Shown one piece after another: positions 9,313-18,720 of a stretch of DNA of 64,000 bases (positions are counted from its first letter, which is position 1; each line of letters starts with the position of its first letter). The position numbers and the translations under genes were made by a program. This stretch comes from Sphingomonas sp. H160509 (GTDB taxonomy: Bacteria > Pseudomonadota > Alphaproteobacteria > Sphingomonadales > Sphingomonadaceae), in the NCBI RefSeq assembly GCF_024124765.2, contig NZ_JAMXSR020000002.1, forward strand, positions 3,864,001 to 3,928,000. Direction: 5' to 3'. Under the pieces are notes generated by a model, which saw only the letters and a program-made list of their open reading frames with translations, did no database searches and was not told the origin of the DNA.

Positions 9313-9696
9313 ATGACGCCCTCGGCCACGCATACCCACCGCTTCGCCGGTCTCGATCGTTATGCGATCGGCCTGTCGGGCCTGTGCATGGTGCATTGCC
9401 TGGCGACCTCCGTGCTGGTCGCGCTGATGTCGACGGCGGGCGGTTTCCTGCTCGACCCGATCTTCCACGAAGTGGGCCTGACGATCGCGATCGGCCTTGG
9501 CGCGCTCGCGCTCGGCCGCGGCGTGCTCAACCACGGCTATATGATGCCCGCCGCGATGGGCGCGCTCGGGCTCGGCATCATGGCGGGCGCGATGACGCTG
9601 CCGCACGACAGCGGTGGCGGCGAGACGCTGTGGACGATCGTCGGCGTCGGCCTGCTCGCATTCGGCCACGATCTCAACCGCCGCGCGGAAAGCTGA
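9313..9696 (+). CDS. MerC-domain membrane protein
   Basis: A 127-residue protein with about four transmembrane helices. It resembles the MerC domain of mercury transporters, including the early LSGLCMVHCLATSV segment with two cysteines. The next gene is a Zur-type Fur regulator 41 bases downstream, so in this setting the protein is more likely tied to zinc handling than to mercury resistance; no merR, merA or merP is nearby. The upstream 70 bases are AT-richer than their surroundings (AATGTAATGTTGTATCC) and could hold a Zur site, although the dyad is weak by eye. Confidence 0.85.
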   Translation: MTPSATHTHRFAGLDRYAIGLSGLCMVHCLATSVLVALMSTAGGFLLDPIFHEVGLTIAIGLGALALGRGVLNHGYMMPAAMGALGLGIMAGAMTLPHDSGGGETLWTIVGVGLLAFGHDLNRRAES

Positions 9697-9737
9697 GCGG
9701 GTTGCTGGAACCTCTCCGGCATCCTACTTCACCCAGC

Positions 9738-10206
9738 ATGGCGCATGCTCACAACCACACCGAACCGCAGGGCGCCGATCTTACCGTCGCAGCACAGACG
9801 ACGCTCGAAAAGGCTGGCGAGCAATGGACGACGATGCGCGCCAGCGTGTTCGCAGCCCCTCGCCAGCTTCGAGAAGCCGGCATCGGCCTACGACATCGCC
9901 GAGGCCGTCTCGAAAGCCGAAGGTCGCCGGGTCGCGGCGAACAGCGTGTACCGCATCCTCGACCTGTTCGTCGGCGCGAACCTCGCACGGCGAGTCGAGA
10001 GCGCGAACGCCTATGTCGCCAACGCGCATCCGGATTGCCTGCACGACTGCATCTTCCTGGTCTGCGACTCGTGTGGCCAGACCACGCATCTCGATAACGA
10101 CACGATCACCAAGGGTGTGCGGAACGCGGCGGAGGCGGCCGGCTTCTCTCCGGTGCGCCCGGTGATCGAAGTCCGCGGGCGTTGTGCGGACTGCGAAGCG
10201 AAGTAG
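9738..10206 (+). CDS. zur: Zur-type Fur-family zinc regulator, one frameshift
   Basis: The start MAHAHNHTEPQ is histidine-rich. Then comes the Fur winged-helix domain (KAEGRRVAANSVYRILDLFV) and a C-terminal metal domain with HDCIFLVCDSCG and a terminal CADCEAK, the two CxxC pairs of the structural zinc site. Four C at 9856-9859 shift the frame; three restore SVFAALASFEKPASAYDIAE and a 155-residue protein, normal for Zur. The partner merC gene upstream and the His-rich tail support zinc rather than iron, which cannot be proved from sequence alone. Confidence 0.85.
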
Positions 10207-10242
10207 AAGCTTACCCTGCACGCTTAATCTCATGATTGAGCC

Positions 10243-10350
10243 GTCCCTCCCCTGGAAGGGAGGGGGTAGGGGTGGGTCGGCTGGCTTTGGCCGGCGCCGC
10301 CTGATCCGGAAGCCGCCCCACCCCCGGCCCCTCCCTTTCAGGGGAGGGGG
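10243..10350. repeat. Intergenic GC-rich inverted repeat, family B, copy 3
   Basis: CCCTCCCCTGGAAGGGAGGG at the left and CCCCTCCCTTTCAGGGGAGG at the right frame a G/C-rich middle. It separates zur from the convergent GNAT gene. Confidence 0.7.
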
Positions 10351-10372
10351 ACCGTTGTGTTCTTGGCGTGCG

Positions 10373-10904
10373 TCAGTTCAAATCCTTCCCCATCCGGATC
10401 ATCGGCACCGGGACCTTGCCCGGCGTCTCGATCCGTTCGATCGGGAGATATCCGCAGGCCCGGTACAGCGGCTCTCCGGCCAGCGTCGCCATCATCTCCG
10501 CCCGCGCAAACCCGGCCGCGAGGGCCGCTGCCTCGCAGACCGACAACACCAGCCGCCCGACACCCCGCCGCGTAAAATCCGGATCGGTATACATCGCGCG
10601 GATACGTGCCGCGTCATGCGCCGGATCGAGCAACGCCGCATCGCGCAACGCCGTGCTGTGATCGCCGCCATAGAGCGTCGCGCGCCGACTCCACCCGCCA
10701 CATCCGGCCAGCCGATGCTCCGCCTCGACTAGCAGATACGTTCCGTCCGCGATCAACTGCGTATCGAGCCCCATCACCGCACGGCTCGCCTCGACCTGTG
10801 CCGGCGTGAGGAAGTCCCCCCTGCAAAGCGCCGATCGCGCGAGGCATCAGCGCCGAGATCGCGGGAATATCCGCCGCCACGGCAACACGGTGCGTAAAGT
10901 TCAT
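10373..10904 (-). CDS. GNAT-family N-acetyltransferase, one frameshift
   Basis: After the start MNFTHRVAVAADIPAISALM the protein has the usual GNAT order. FTRRGVGRLVLSVCEAAALA is the acetyl-CoA pyrophosphate-binding motif (R/Q-x-x-G-x-G/A), and the end contains YRACGYLPIERIETPGKVPV, the typical C-terminal GNAT strand. A run of six C at 10816-10821 breaks the frame near residue 28; five restore IGALQGDFLTPAQVEASR and a 176-residue enzyme. The acceptor substrate is unknown. It is divergent from dxs. Confidence 0.88.
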
Positions 10905-10996
10905 ATTTGTGCACTTCCCGAGCGATTTCAGTGCGAATGCTAGCGCAGGACACGGTAACAATCGACACGATACGCGCGCTGCATTAAGCCCGTCCG

Positions 10997-12920
10997 ATGG
11001 CCGACCTTCCCTCGACACCGCTGCTCGACACCGTTTCGACGCCCGACGACCTCCGCAAGCTGCGCCCGGACCAGCTCCGCCAACTCGCCGACGAACTGCG
11101 TACCGAGACGATTTCCGCGGTCGGCACCACCGGCGGCCATCTCGGCTCGGGGCTCGGCGTGGTCGAGCTGACCACCGCGATCCACTATGTCTTCGATACC
11201 CCGCGCGATCGGTTGGTGTGGGACGTCGGCCACCAGTGTTACCCGCACAAGATCCTCACCGGACGCCGCGATCGTATCCGCACGCTGCGGCAGGGCGGGG
11301 GCCTCAGCGGCTTCACCAAGCGTAGCGAGAGCGAATACGACCCGTTCGGCGCGGCGCATTCGTCGACCTCGATCTCGGCGGCGCTGGGCTTTGCGATCGC
11401 CAACAAGATCGCGGGGACGCCGGGCAAGGGCATCGCCGTGATCGGCGACGGCGCGATGTCTGCGGGCATGGCGTACGAGGCTATGAACAACGCCGCGCAG
11501 GCGGGTAACCGCCTGGTCGTGATCCTCAACGACAACGACATGTCGATCGCGCCGCCGGTCGGTGGACTGTCGGCGTATCTGAGCCGGATCGTGTCGAGTC
11601 GCGAGTTCCTCGGCTTTCGCGACCTCGCGCGTAAACTCGCCAAGCGGCTGCCACGGCCGATCGCCAGCGGGATGCGCAAGACCGACGAGTTCGCGCGCGG
11701 CATGACGATGGGCGGCACGCTGTTCGAGGAACTCGGCTTCTATTATGTCGGCCCGATCGACGGCCATAATCTCGAGCACCTGATCCCGGTGCTCGAGAAT
11801 GTTCGCGATGCCGAGGAAGGCCCGATCCTCGTCCACGTCGTCACCAAGAAGGGCAAGGGCTACGGCCCAGCCGAGGCTGCCGCGGACAAGTATCACGGCG
11901 TCCAGAAGTTCGACGTGATCTCGGGCGTCCAGACCAAGGCGCCCCCAGGCCCGCCGCAATACCAGAACGTGTTCGGCGCGCAACTCGTCGCCGAGGCCGC
12001 GAACGACCCGCGGATCTGCGCGATCACCGCGGCGATGCCGTCGGGCACCGGGCTCGATGCGTTCGCCAAGGCGTATCCCGACCGGTTCTTCGACGTCGGC
12101 ATCGCGGAACAGCACGGCGTCACCTTCGCGGCGGGCCTCGCCGCGCAGGGGATGCGGCCGTTCTGCGCGATCTATTCGACGTTCCTCCAGCGCGCGTACG
12201 ATCAGGTCGTGCATGACGTCGCGATCCAGAACCTGCCGGTCCGCTTCGCGATCGACCGCGCGGGGCTCGTTGGCGCGGACGGTGCGACTCATGCCGGCTC
12301 GTTCGATGTCACGTACCTCGCGACGCTACCGAACTTCGTCGTGATGGCGGCGGCGGACGAGGCGGAACTCGTCCACATGACGCATACCGCGGCGCAGTAC
12401 GACACCGGCCCGATCGCGGTGCGCTATCCGCGCGGCAACGGCACCGGCGTCGCGCTGCCCGGAGACCCCGCAACTGCTGGAGATCGGTAAGGGTCGTGTC
12501 GTGCGCGAGGGCAAGAAGATCGCGATCCTGTCGCTCGGCACGCGTCTCGAGGAAGCGCTCAAGGCCGCCGAGGTTCTCGAAGCCAAGGGCTTGTCGACTA
12601 CGGTCGCCGATCTTCGCTTCGCCAAGCCGCTCGACGTCGACCTGATCCGCAAGCTGCTCACGACGCACGAAGTCGCGGTGACGATCGAGGAGAACTCGGT
12701 CGGTGGCTTCGGCGCGCACGTGCTGACGATGGCTTCGGATGAGGGGCTGATCGACGGCGGGCTCAAGCTGCGTACGCTGCGTCTGCCCGACGTGTACCAA
12801 GATCAGGACAAGCCCGAAGTCCAGTATGCCGAAGCCGGGCTCGACGCGACTGCGCTGGTGGATACCGTGCTCAAGGCGCTGCGCCACAATTCGGGCGGGG
12901 TTGCCGAAGCGCGCGCATGA
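10997..12920 (+). CDS. dxs: 1-deoxy-D-xylulose-5-phosphate synthase, one frameshift
   Basis: Thiamine-diphosphate enzyme that joins pyruvate and glyceraldehyde 3-phosphate, the first step of the MEP isoprenoid pathway. VWDVGHQCYPHKILTGR, the ThDP/Mg motif around GDGAMSAGMAYEAMNNA near residue 150, and the catalytic-Glu region DVGIAEQHGVTFAAGLA near residue 370 are all present. The frame breaks at GG 12461-12462; a single G restores GVALPETPQLLEIGKGR and a 640-residue protein of normal length. The gene is normally essential where MEP is the only route, so I read the break as an error. Its TGA overlaps the next small gene (ATGA). Confidence 0.96.
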
Positions 12921-13084
12921 CCGGGCCGACCAAGGGCCTTGTGATCATTGCGCTGGCGGTGATCGTGATGGTGTCGTTGAATATTGCGATGTGGCGGCGG
13001 ATGCGGGGTGGGCTCGCAGCGGCGAAGGCCGAGCAGGTGGCGAACCCTGAGCTGTTCGATGAGGACGGTTCTCGGATTTCGTGA
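12917..13084 (+). CDS. Small single-pass membrane protein after dxs
   Basis: A 55-residue protein (MTGPTKGLVIIALAVIVMVS onward) starts within the dxs stop codon (ATGA). It has one transmembrane helix near residues 7-26, a WRRMRGG basic cluster on the far side, and an acidic tail ending FDEDGSRIS. The four-base overlap with dxs is good evidence of translation. Function is unknown; I do not recognise a family. Confidence 0.65.
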   Translation: MTGPTKGLVIIALAVIVMVSLNIAMWRRMRGGLAAAKAEQVANPELFDEDGSRIS

Positions 13085-13090
13085 CTGAGA

Positions 13091-13196
13091 ACCACCCCGG
13101 CGCAGGCCGGGGCCCAATTGGGAAACGTTGGTAACGGAGCGCGGTGCCCCGTTATTGTGACCTCACCAATTGGGCCCCGGCCTTCGCCGGGGTGGT
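13091..13196. repeat. Long intergenic inverted repeat, family C
   Basis: ACCACCCCGGCGCAGGCCGG (left) and CCGGCCTTCGCCGGGGTGGT (right) flank CCCAATTGGG boxes on each side. The arms are about 30 bp, mutually inverted and also internally palindromic. It separates the dxs-associated gene from the convergent hydrolase and may act as a bidirectional terminator. Confidence 0.75.
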
Positions 13197-13216
13197 GTAC
13201 CGTCAGTTAGGCGAGG

Positions 13217-13888
13217 TCACCCGCCCAAGTAGTGTGTTTGCGCGGCGTCTGTAGCGCTCACCGCAAGGATCGACCGCGCTTTACTTGGCGGTAGAGCTTG
13301 CCCTCGACCATCGCCACTCGCCGCGATGACGCGCTCCAGCAAGTCCTGCCCTTCGCGCCACCAGCCGATCCCGCTCGCGGCATTCAAATGCCCCTGTGGC
13401 CCCGCGTCGACGAAGTGGCTGCCCCAGTCCGCCGCCATGCTGTGCGCACGCTCGGGCGTGACCCAGGGGTCGTCGCTGCTCGCCACCACGATCGATGGGA
13501 ATGGCAGGGGCGTGCGCGGAGTCGGCGAGAAGCCCTTCAGTTCGGCCTGCGCGCCGCCGCGATCTACGTCCGCCGGCGCCACGAGGAGCGCGCCCGCTAC
13601 CGGCCAGCCATAAGGCTGCGGGCTGAGTTCGGCCCACCATGCAACGGCGAGGCACCCGAGACTGTGCGCGGCGAGGATCACCGGCGCCTGTGCCTGCCGG
13701 ATCGCTTCGTCGAGGCGCGTCACCCAGGCGTTGCGGTGCGGCGTGTTCCACATGCCGAGCTCGACGCGGACCGTGTCGGGCCGCGCCTCTTCCCACAACG
13801 TCTGCCAGTGCGAGGGACCCGAACCACCAAGGCCGGGCACGGTCAGGATCGTCGGCTGGACGGAATCATACGGTGCGAAACTACCCAC
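13217..13888 (-). CDS. Alpha/beta hydrolase, RBBP9/YdeN-like
   Basis: TVPGLGGSGPSHWQTLWE at the start, the nucleophile elbow ILAAHSLGCLAVAWW (Ser near residue 77), and a late DPWVTPERA...GHLNAASG region giving Asp and His match the RBBP9/YdeN serine-hydrolase family, whose members are usually about 180-200 residues. This frame runs to 223. Removing one G near 13311 would end the protein at 13258 as VIAASAMVEGKLYRQVKRG; given the pattern of extra bases here, that shorter end is plausible. Substrate is unknown. Divergent from tlyA. Confidence 0.85.
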   Translation of the reverse strand: MGSFAPYDSVQPTILTVPGLGGSGPSHWQTLWEEARPDTVRVELGMWNTPHRNAWVTRLDEAIRQAQAPVILAAHSLGCLAVAWWAELSPQPYGWPVAGALLVAPADVDRGGAQAELKGFSPTPRTPLPFPSIVVASSDDPWVTPERAHSMAADWGSHFVDAGPQGHLNAASGIGWWREGQDLLERVIAASGDGRGQALPPSKARSILAVSATDAAQTHYLGG

Positions 13889-14073
13889 AGCGCTTCTCCT
13901 TCTCCAAAACCTCGTTCTTCGAGGTCGGGAGCGTGGCCGAGGGACGCTCTAGGGCACGCCATCCGGTCACGATCCCATACGCTCAAGATAATCCTACTCG
14001 TTCGGTAGGCAATGGCATTGCGGCGAAAGGAAGGCAGCTTGCGGCAATCGGATCGGGCGGCGATAGCGGGCGC

Positions 14074-14875
14074 ATGGTGAAGGTACGTGCAGACCAGATG
14101 CTGGTCGACAGGGGGCTGGTCGAGTCGCGGACGCGCGCGCAGGCGCTGATCATGGCGGGCCTCGTGTTCGCGGGGACGAAGAAGGTCGACAAGCCCGGAC
14201 AGACGCTATCGGACGACGTGCAACTCGACGTGCGCGGTCGCGATCATCCCTGGGTTTCTCGCGGCGGGATCAAGCTGGCGCACGGCCTCGCGCATTTCGG
14301 CTGGGAAGTGACCGGTGCGGTCGCGATCGACGTAGGCTCGTCGACCGGCGGCTTTACCGACGTCATGCTGAAGAACGGTGCGGCGAAGGTCTACGCGGTC
14401 GACAGCGGGACCAACCAGCTTGCCTGGTCGCTGCGGCAGGATGAGCGCGTCATCGTTCACGAGCAGACCAGCGCGCGGATCCTGACGGCCGCGCATATCC
14501 CCGGAGCCGGTCGACCTGATCGTCTGCGATGCGAGCTTTATCGGTTTGGCGAAGGTGCTGGAGCGGCCGATGTCCTTCGCCAAGCCGGACGCGCGCTTGA
14601 TGGCTCTGGTGAAGCCGCAGTTCGAGGCGGGGCGTGGTGAAGTGGGGAAGGGCGGTGTCGTCCGCGATACCGCGATCCACCAGCGCGTCTGCGACGAGGT
14701 CGCGACGTGGTTGATGGGGCAGGGGTGGAGCGTGCTCGGCGTGGTCGAGAGCCCGATCACGGGACCTGAGGGTAACGTGGAGTTCCTGATTGCTGCTTTG
14801 CATGGCGAGAGTGCGACGGCGGAACAGCCGGCCTCGGACATGCCAAACGATCGCGAAACGCCTTCGTCATCCTAA
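14074..14875 (+). CDS. tlyA: TlyA-family 2'-O-methyltransferase (rRNA)/hemolysin A homologue, one frameshift
   Basis: An S4 RNA-binding domain (residues 1-65, VRADQMLVDRGLVESRTRAQ) is followed by an FtsJ-like Rossmann methyltransferase with VAIDVGSSTGGFTDVML near residue 85 as the SAM-binding motif. Homologues methylate 2'-O positions in 16S and 23S rRNA; cytolytic activity reported for some is secondary. The frame breaks at GG 14503-14504; one G restores AHIPEPVDLIVCDASFIGLA and a 266-residue protein. The last 20 residues are low-complexity and the stop lies inside an intergenic inverted repeat. Confidence 0.9.
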
Positions 14876-14945
14876 CGAAAGTCAGGCCCCAGAGCCACGC
14901 GGGGCGCGCGCGGTATCCTGAATCCTGACTTTCGTCAGGATGACG
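14865..14945. repeat. Inverted repeat, family D, overlapping the tlyA stop
   Basis: Two 22-bp arms (14865-14886 and 14924-14945) are complementary at 21 positions; the core is CGTCATCC...ACGAAAGTCAGG. A copy of the left arm occurs at 55095-55116. The fold would form a strong hairpin at the end of tlyA. Confidence 0.8.
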
Positions 14946-15095
14946 GCGTGGGGAGGCACCGTGCCGGAATGAACCACTAGCGGAACGATTATCCACCAAA
15001 CTCGGTTTACCGATCGCAAAATGCGCGCCAGGACGAGCGCGCGTAGAGGCGGAAGGATTTGTGTGGGCGGTATCGCTTCGAAGGGCCAGTTGAGG

Positions 15096-15614
15096 ATGTC
15101 GTTCCTCCGCTGGGCGGTCGTGACCGTGCCCCTGATCCTTTTGCTAGGCTTCCTGTCCGGCCGGTCGGTCAGCGTCGGCAGCGAGAATGCCTGGTACATG
15201 GCGCTAGCCAAGCCCGCGCTGAACCCGCCCGGCTGGGTGTTTCCGGTCGTTTGGACCACGCTCTACATCCTGATTGGCCTCGCGCTCGCGATGATCTTCA
15301 ACGCGCGAGGCGCTCGGTTGCGCGGGCTCGCCGTCGCGCTGTTCGTCGGCCAGTTCCTGCTCAACCTCGCCTGGACGCCGATGTTCTTCGGCGCGCACAA
15401 GATCGGGCTGTCGGTACTGGTGATCGTCGCGATGCTGGCGCTGTCGATCGCCGCGACCTTCGTATTCGCGCGCATCCGCCCCGCCGCGGCGTGGCTGATG
15501 GTGCCGTACATGGTGTGGATCAGCTTTGCCGGCGTGCTCGCGTTCAGCATCGGGCAGTTGAACCCCGATGCCGAAACCCTTGCACCCGCGCCGCATACGT
15601 CCCAAATGCTGTGA
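15096..15614 (+). CDS. tspO: TspO/MBR-family tryptophan-rich sensory protein
   Basis: A 172-residue membrane protein with five transmembrane helices. It has the TspO signature features: WYMALAKPALNPPGWVFPVVW early on, and the QFLLNLAWTPMFFGAHKIGL segment with the conserved WxPxFF. Family members bind porphyrins and other tetrapyrroles and modulate their export or breakdown in response to oxygen. I use the ATG at 15096, five bases after GAGG-like TGAGG; upstream codons are not membrane-like. Confidence 0.93.
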   Translation: MSFLRWAVVTVPLILLLGFLSGRSVSVGSENAWYMALAKPALNPPGWVFPVVWTTLYILIGLALAMIFNARGARLRGLAVALFVGQFLLNLAWTPMFFGAHKIGLSVLVIVAMLALSIAATFVFARIRPAAAWLMVPYMVWISFAGVLAFSIGQLNPDAETLAPAPHTSQML

Positions 15615-15619
15615 CGCAG

Positions 15620-15655
15620 CAGTCACTGTAACAGTCACTGCGACAGTCTTTGGGA
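15620..15655 (+). repeat. Three 12-bp tandem units upstream of ubiK
   Basis: Consecutive units CAGTCACTGTAA, CAGTCACTGCGA and CAGTCTTTGGGA end ten bases before the ATG of the UbiK-like gene. The first two differ at two positions, the third at more. They could be regulator half-sites with one-turn spacing or simple slippage. Confidence 0.6.
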
Positions 15656-15665
15656 TTTTGAAGCA

Positions 15666-15953
15666 ATGCAGTCCGAAAACCGCGTGTTCGACGATATCGT
15701 CAAGGTCTTGAACGGTGCTGCCGGTACGCTTGCGGGCGTCGGTCGCGAAGCCGGTTCCGGTGCGCGGGAACGCGCGCGCGAATGGCTTGGCGGGCTCGAC
15801 TTCGTCAGCCGCGAAGAGTTCGACGCCGTGAAAGCGATGGCATCGGCCGCACGCGACGAGAACGACGCGTTGAAGGCCCGGCTCGATGCGCTCGAAGCAA
15901 AGTTCGCAGCACAATCGACCGTAAATGCACCGCTCGGGGCGTCGGTCGACTGA
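15666..15953 (+). CDS. ubiK: UbiK/BMFP-family accessory factor
   Basis: A 95-residue, mostly helical protein. DFVSREEFDAVKAMASAARDENDALKARLDALE is the BMFP coiled-coil that ends the family and forms trimers; the N-terminal half is amphipathic. In E. coli UbiK assists the ubiquinone-biosynthesis complex under aerobic conditions. The gene has its own spacing from tspO and ybjN and no frame break. Confidence 0.8.
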   Translation: MQSENRVFDDIVKVLNGAAGTLAGVGREAGSGARERAREWLGGLDFVSREEFDAVKAMASAARDENDALKARLDALEAKFAAQSTVNAPLGASVD

Positions 15954-16050
15954 CTTTTCCACAGTTTTCCGCAGAATTGGGGCCGATGGGGTTGTCGGGG
16001 CGTTTTTGCCTCGGCACCCTTTGTCGTGCGATAAGGACCGCCAGGACCCT

Positions 16051-16558
16051 ATGATGCTTGAACACGCCGACCACGACCACGAAGACGCCGCCCCGATCGA
16101 CATGCTCGAGAGCTATTACGCTGCGCATGGCTGGGAGCACGAGCGTCACGACGACGAGATCGTCGCGACCGTCAAGGGAAGCTGGGCGACCTACGAACTG
16201 CGCGCGCTGTGGCGCGAGGACGATAGCGTCCTGCAATTCCTCGCTTTTCCCGACATCAAGGTACCCGACGAGCGGCGCCAGGCGGTGTACGAGACGATCG
16301 GGCTGGTCAACGAACAGCTCTGGATCGGCCACTTCGAACTCTGGTCGTCGAGCGGCATCCTGCTGTTCCGGCACGCGGCGATGGTCGACGGTGGCGACGA
16401 CGGCACGATGTCGCTCGACGCGGCGGAACTGCTGGTCGAATCGGCGATCGAGGAGTGCGAGCGCTTCTATCCGGTGTTCCAGTTCGTGCTGTGGGGCGGA
16501 AAGAGCCCCAAGGGAAGCGATCGCCGCGGCACTGATCGAAACGCACGGCGAGGCATGA
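16051..16558 (+). CDS. YbjN-domain protein, one frameshift
   Basis: The protein starts MMLEHADHDHEDAAP, an acidic His/Asp-rich tail, and continues as a YbjN-domain fold (LESYYAAHGWEHERHDDEIVA; LWIGHFELWSSSGILLFRHA). AGGACC precedes the ATG. Three G at 16512-16514 shift the frame and would fuse it to ProC in a 477-residue product; two G restore the end GGKSPKEAIAAALIETHGEA and a 168-residue protein with stop at 16558. YbjN proteins are implicated in stress and motility regulation; mechanism is unknown. Stop overlaps proC by ATGA. Confidence 0.85.
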
Positions 16559-17358
16559 GCTTTCCGGCAGGTCCGCTGTGGCTGGTCGGCTGCGGCAACA
16601 TGGGCGGCGCGATGCTGCGGCGGTGGATCGCCGCCCGGCTCGATCCGGCGACCGTGACGGTCATCACGCGTAGCGGGCAGGGGGCACCCGAAGGTGTCCG
16701 TTCGCTGACCGCGATTCCCGACGAGGAGGCGCCCGCGACGGTGATGCTCGCGCTGAAGCCGCAGCAGATCGATGCGGCGCAGGCTTTGCTGGCGCCCATG
16801 AGAGGCAAGCCGCAGCTGCTCCTGTCGATCCTCGCCGGTGTCGACCACGCGGCACTCTCCCAGCGGTTCGCGGCCGACACGATCGTCCGCGCGATGCCCA
16901 ACCTTCCGGTCGCGATCGGCAAGGGCGTGACGTTGCTCTACACCGCTGGGGCGTCGGAAGAGGCGATCGCGGCGGCGGAAGCGTTCTCAGCGCAGCTCGG
17001 TCACTACGAATGGATCGCCGACGAAGCGCATTTCGATGCGGTGACCGCGCTTGCAGGATCCGGCCCCGGGTTCGTGTTCCGATTCGCCGATGCCCTCGCC
17101 AAGGCAGGTGTGGCGCTCGGGCTGCCGGCGGATCAGGCGGCGCGTCTCGCTATCGCCACGCTGGAGGGTTCTGCGATCATGGCGGCCGAGGCGGACGTAT
17201 CGCCCGCCATACTCGCCGACCGCGTCGCCAGCCCCGGTGGATCGACCCGCGAGGGATTGAACGTCCTCGACCACGACGACGCCCTGGTCGCGCTGCTTAC
17301 CGCGACGCTTGCCGCCTCCGAACGCCGCAACGCCGAGATGGCCGCTGCGGCGCGCTAG
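16555..17358 (+). CDS. proC: Pyrroline-5-carboxylate reductase
   Basis: Catalyses the last step of proline synthesis, reducing 1-pyrroline-5-carboxylate with NAD(P)H. The Rossmann motif LVGCGNMGGAMLRRWI is at the start; the P5CR signature is near the end, AILADRVASPGGSTREGL, with ALAGSGPGFVFRFADAL in between. At 267 residues it has the normal length. The start overlaps the restored ybjN stop (ATGA), so the two form one operon. Confidence 0.95.
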   Translation: MSFPAGPLWLVGCGNMGGAMLRRWIAARLDPATVTVITRSGQGAPEGVRSLTAIPDEEAPATVMLALKPQQIDAAQALLAPMRGKPQLLLSILAGVDHAALSQRFAADTIVRAMPNLPVAIGKGVTLLYTAGASEEAIAAAEAFSAQLGHYEWIADEAHFDAVTALAGSGPGFVFRFADALAKAGVALGLPADQAARLAIATLEGSAIMAAEADVSPAILADRVASPGGSTREGLNVLDHDDALVALLTATLAASERRNAEMAAAAR

Positions 17359-17385
17359 AGGCGGCGTCGAATGTCGTGGGAATCG

Positions 17386-18551
17386 CTAGCCGCGCGGCGC
17401 TGCTGCGGTGAAGGCAGCGGCGATTGCTGCGTGCATCGGCTTGGCGGCGAATGCGGCGTCGTATGGGCAGGGGCGGCGGCGAGCCTTGTCCTTGCGCGGC
17501 TCGAAACCCTCGATCCAGCTGTAACGGTCGGTCATGCCCCCACAACAGCACGTCCTTCAGCGCCGGGTAGGCGAACATCAGGTCTAGATAGCCGCGCGTG
17601 AAGTCGGCCACTCCCTGGTCGCGTGCGGCGACGTCGGCGGGGGAGATTATTGTCGCGGACGTCGAGCTCGGTGATGACGATGGCATAGCCCATCGCGGTG
17701 ACGGCATCGATGAAACGGCGCCAATCGCCTTCGAGCGCGGCGATCGTGGCGCGGGTGTCGATGCCTTGCGTGACGAGGTGCGACTGAACGCCGAGCGCGT
17801 CGACCGGAACGCCGCGCGCCTTGAACCCCTCCAGCAGTTTGAGGACGCCGGCGCGGTGCTGTGCGTTGCCCGGCTCCCAGCTCATATAGTCGTTATAGAC
17901 GAGTTGCGCGTGCGGGGCTGCGGTGCGCGCCGTATGGAAGGCAAGGTCGAGCGTCGCCTCGGGGCTGCCGAGTGCGCGGGATAGGGCGGTCGTGTACAGC
18001 GTGCCGTCGGCGGGAGTGACCGCCTCGTTGACCACGTCGTAGCTGCGGATGCGCGTACCGTAGCGCTGGCATACCGTTGTGATGTGCCGGACGAGCAACT
18101 GTTCCGCCGCACGCGCGGGCGTCGCGCCGAAATCGTGGCTTTCCTCCCATTTCGGCATCCATTTCGGCTGGTGCCACAGGAGGTTGTGGCCGCGGACGGG
18201 CAGCGCGTTGGCGTCGGCCCATGCCATCATCGCGTCGAACCGCGTGAAGTCGAAGGTCGTGGCGCTGGGGCGCAGCGCCTGCCACTTCATCTCGTTCTCG
18301 GGGACCAGCAGCCCGCAGTCGCGCTTCAGCAGTCTCGCATAGGCCGGGTTGGCGAACGAGCCGCGGTCCGCGCCGGGTTCGCTCCACGCAAAACAGGAGC
18401 CGAGGCGCATCCCCTTGGCTGCTGCCAGTGATTGCAGGCTCCCGTCGGCGCCCGTCTGACGCAGGATCGATCGCGCCTGAGCATTCGCCGCAGCGCCGGC
18501 AGCCGCGAGCCCCGCCAGCATGCCCAGTCCGTCCCGTCGTGTAATGTCCAC
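17386..18551 (-). CDS. GH10 endo-1,4-beta-xylanase, two frameshifts
   Basis: The start MDITRRDGLGMLAGLAAAGA is a twin-arginine-type signal, so the enzyme is exported. GH10 features follow: GHNLLWHQPKWMP, the acid/base glutamate in YDVVNEAV (near residue 173) and the nucleophile glutamate in IVITELDVRD (near 293). Two frame breaks lie near the end, five G at 17639-17643 and five C at 17537-17541. Four at each restores NNLPADVAARDQGV, then LLWGMTDRYSWIEGF, and a 387-residue enzyme. Its promoter region carries a GATAGCGCTATC palindrome. The enzyme would cut xylan outside the cytoplasm. Confidence 0.93.
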
Positions 18552-18575
18552 GAAGCATCCTCATTATATTTTTGT

Positions 18576-18587
18576 GATAGCGCTATC
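18576..18587. promoter_or_regulatory. LacI-family-type operator before the xylanase
   Basis: A perfect 12-bp palindrome, GATAGCGCTATC, is centred about 30 bases upstream of the GH10 ATG. The AGCGCT core matches known LacI-family operators, for example the Caulobacter XylR box TGTTAGCGCTACCA. No LacI regulator gene is in the window. Confidence 0.6.
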
Positions 18588-18720
18588 GTTGTTAGATATC
18601 GGGACGATGTCAATCGCTTACCGGGCCGCCAAGGCCTGCGCGCCGCCAGGTCGCAAGCGGGTGACGCAGGCGGGTGATGGGGCGGGTGACGTGGCGGGCG
18701 GCATGAACTAGATCGACATC

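Noticed and set aside
9313..9696. Mercury-resistance operon
   Set aside because: MerC alone, with no merR, merT, merP or merA; the zinc regulator neighbour fits better.
10940..12292. 450-residue frame on the strand opposite dxs
   Set aside because: It is an antisense shadow typical of high-GC codon usage; the dxs frame has clear motifs.
13091..13196. Possible CRISPR array in GC-rich repeats
   Set aside because: Only two inverted arms, no regular direct repeats or spacers, and no cas genes nearby.
16555..17358. Apparent YbjN-ProC fusion of 477 residues
   Set aside because: It appears only because of the extra G at 16512-16514; repair gives two normal proteins with an ATGA overlap.
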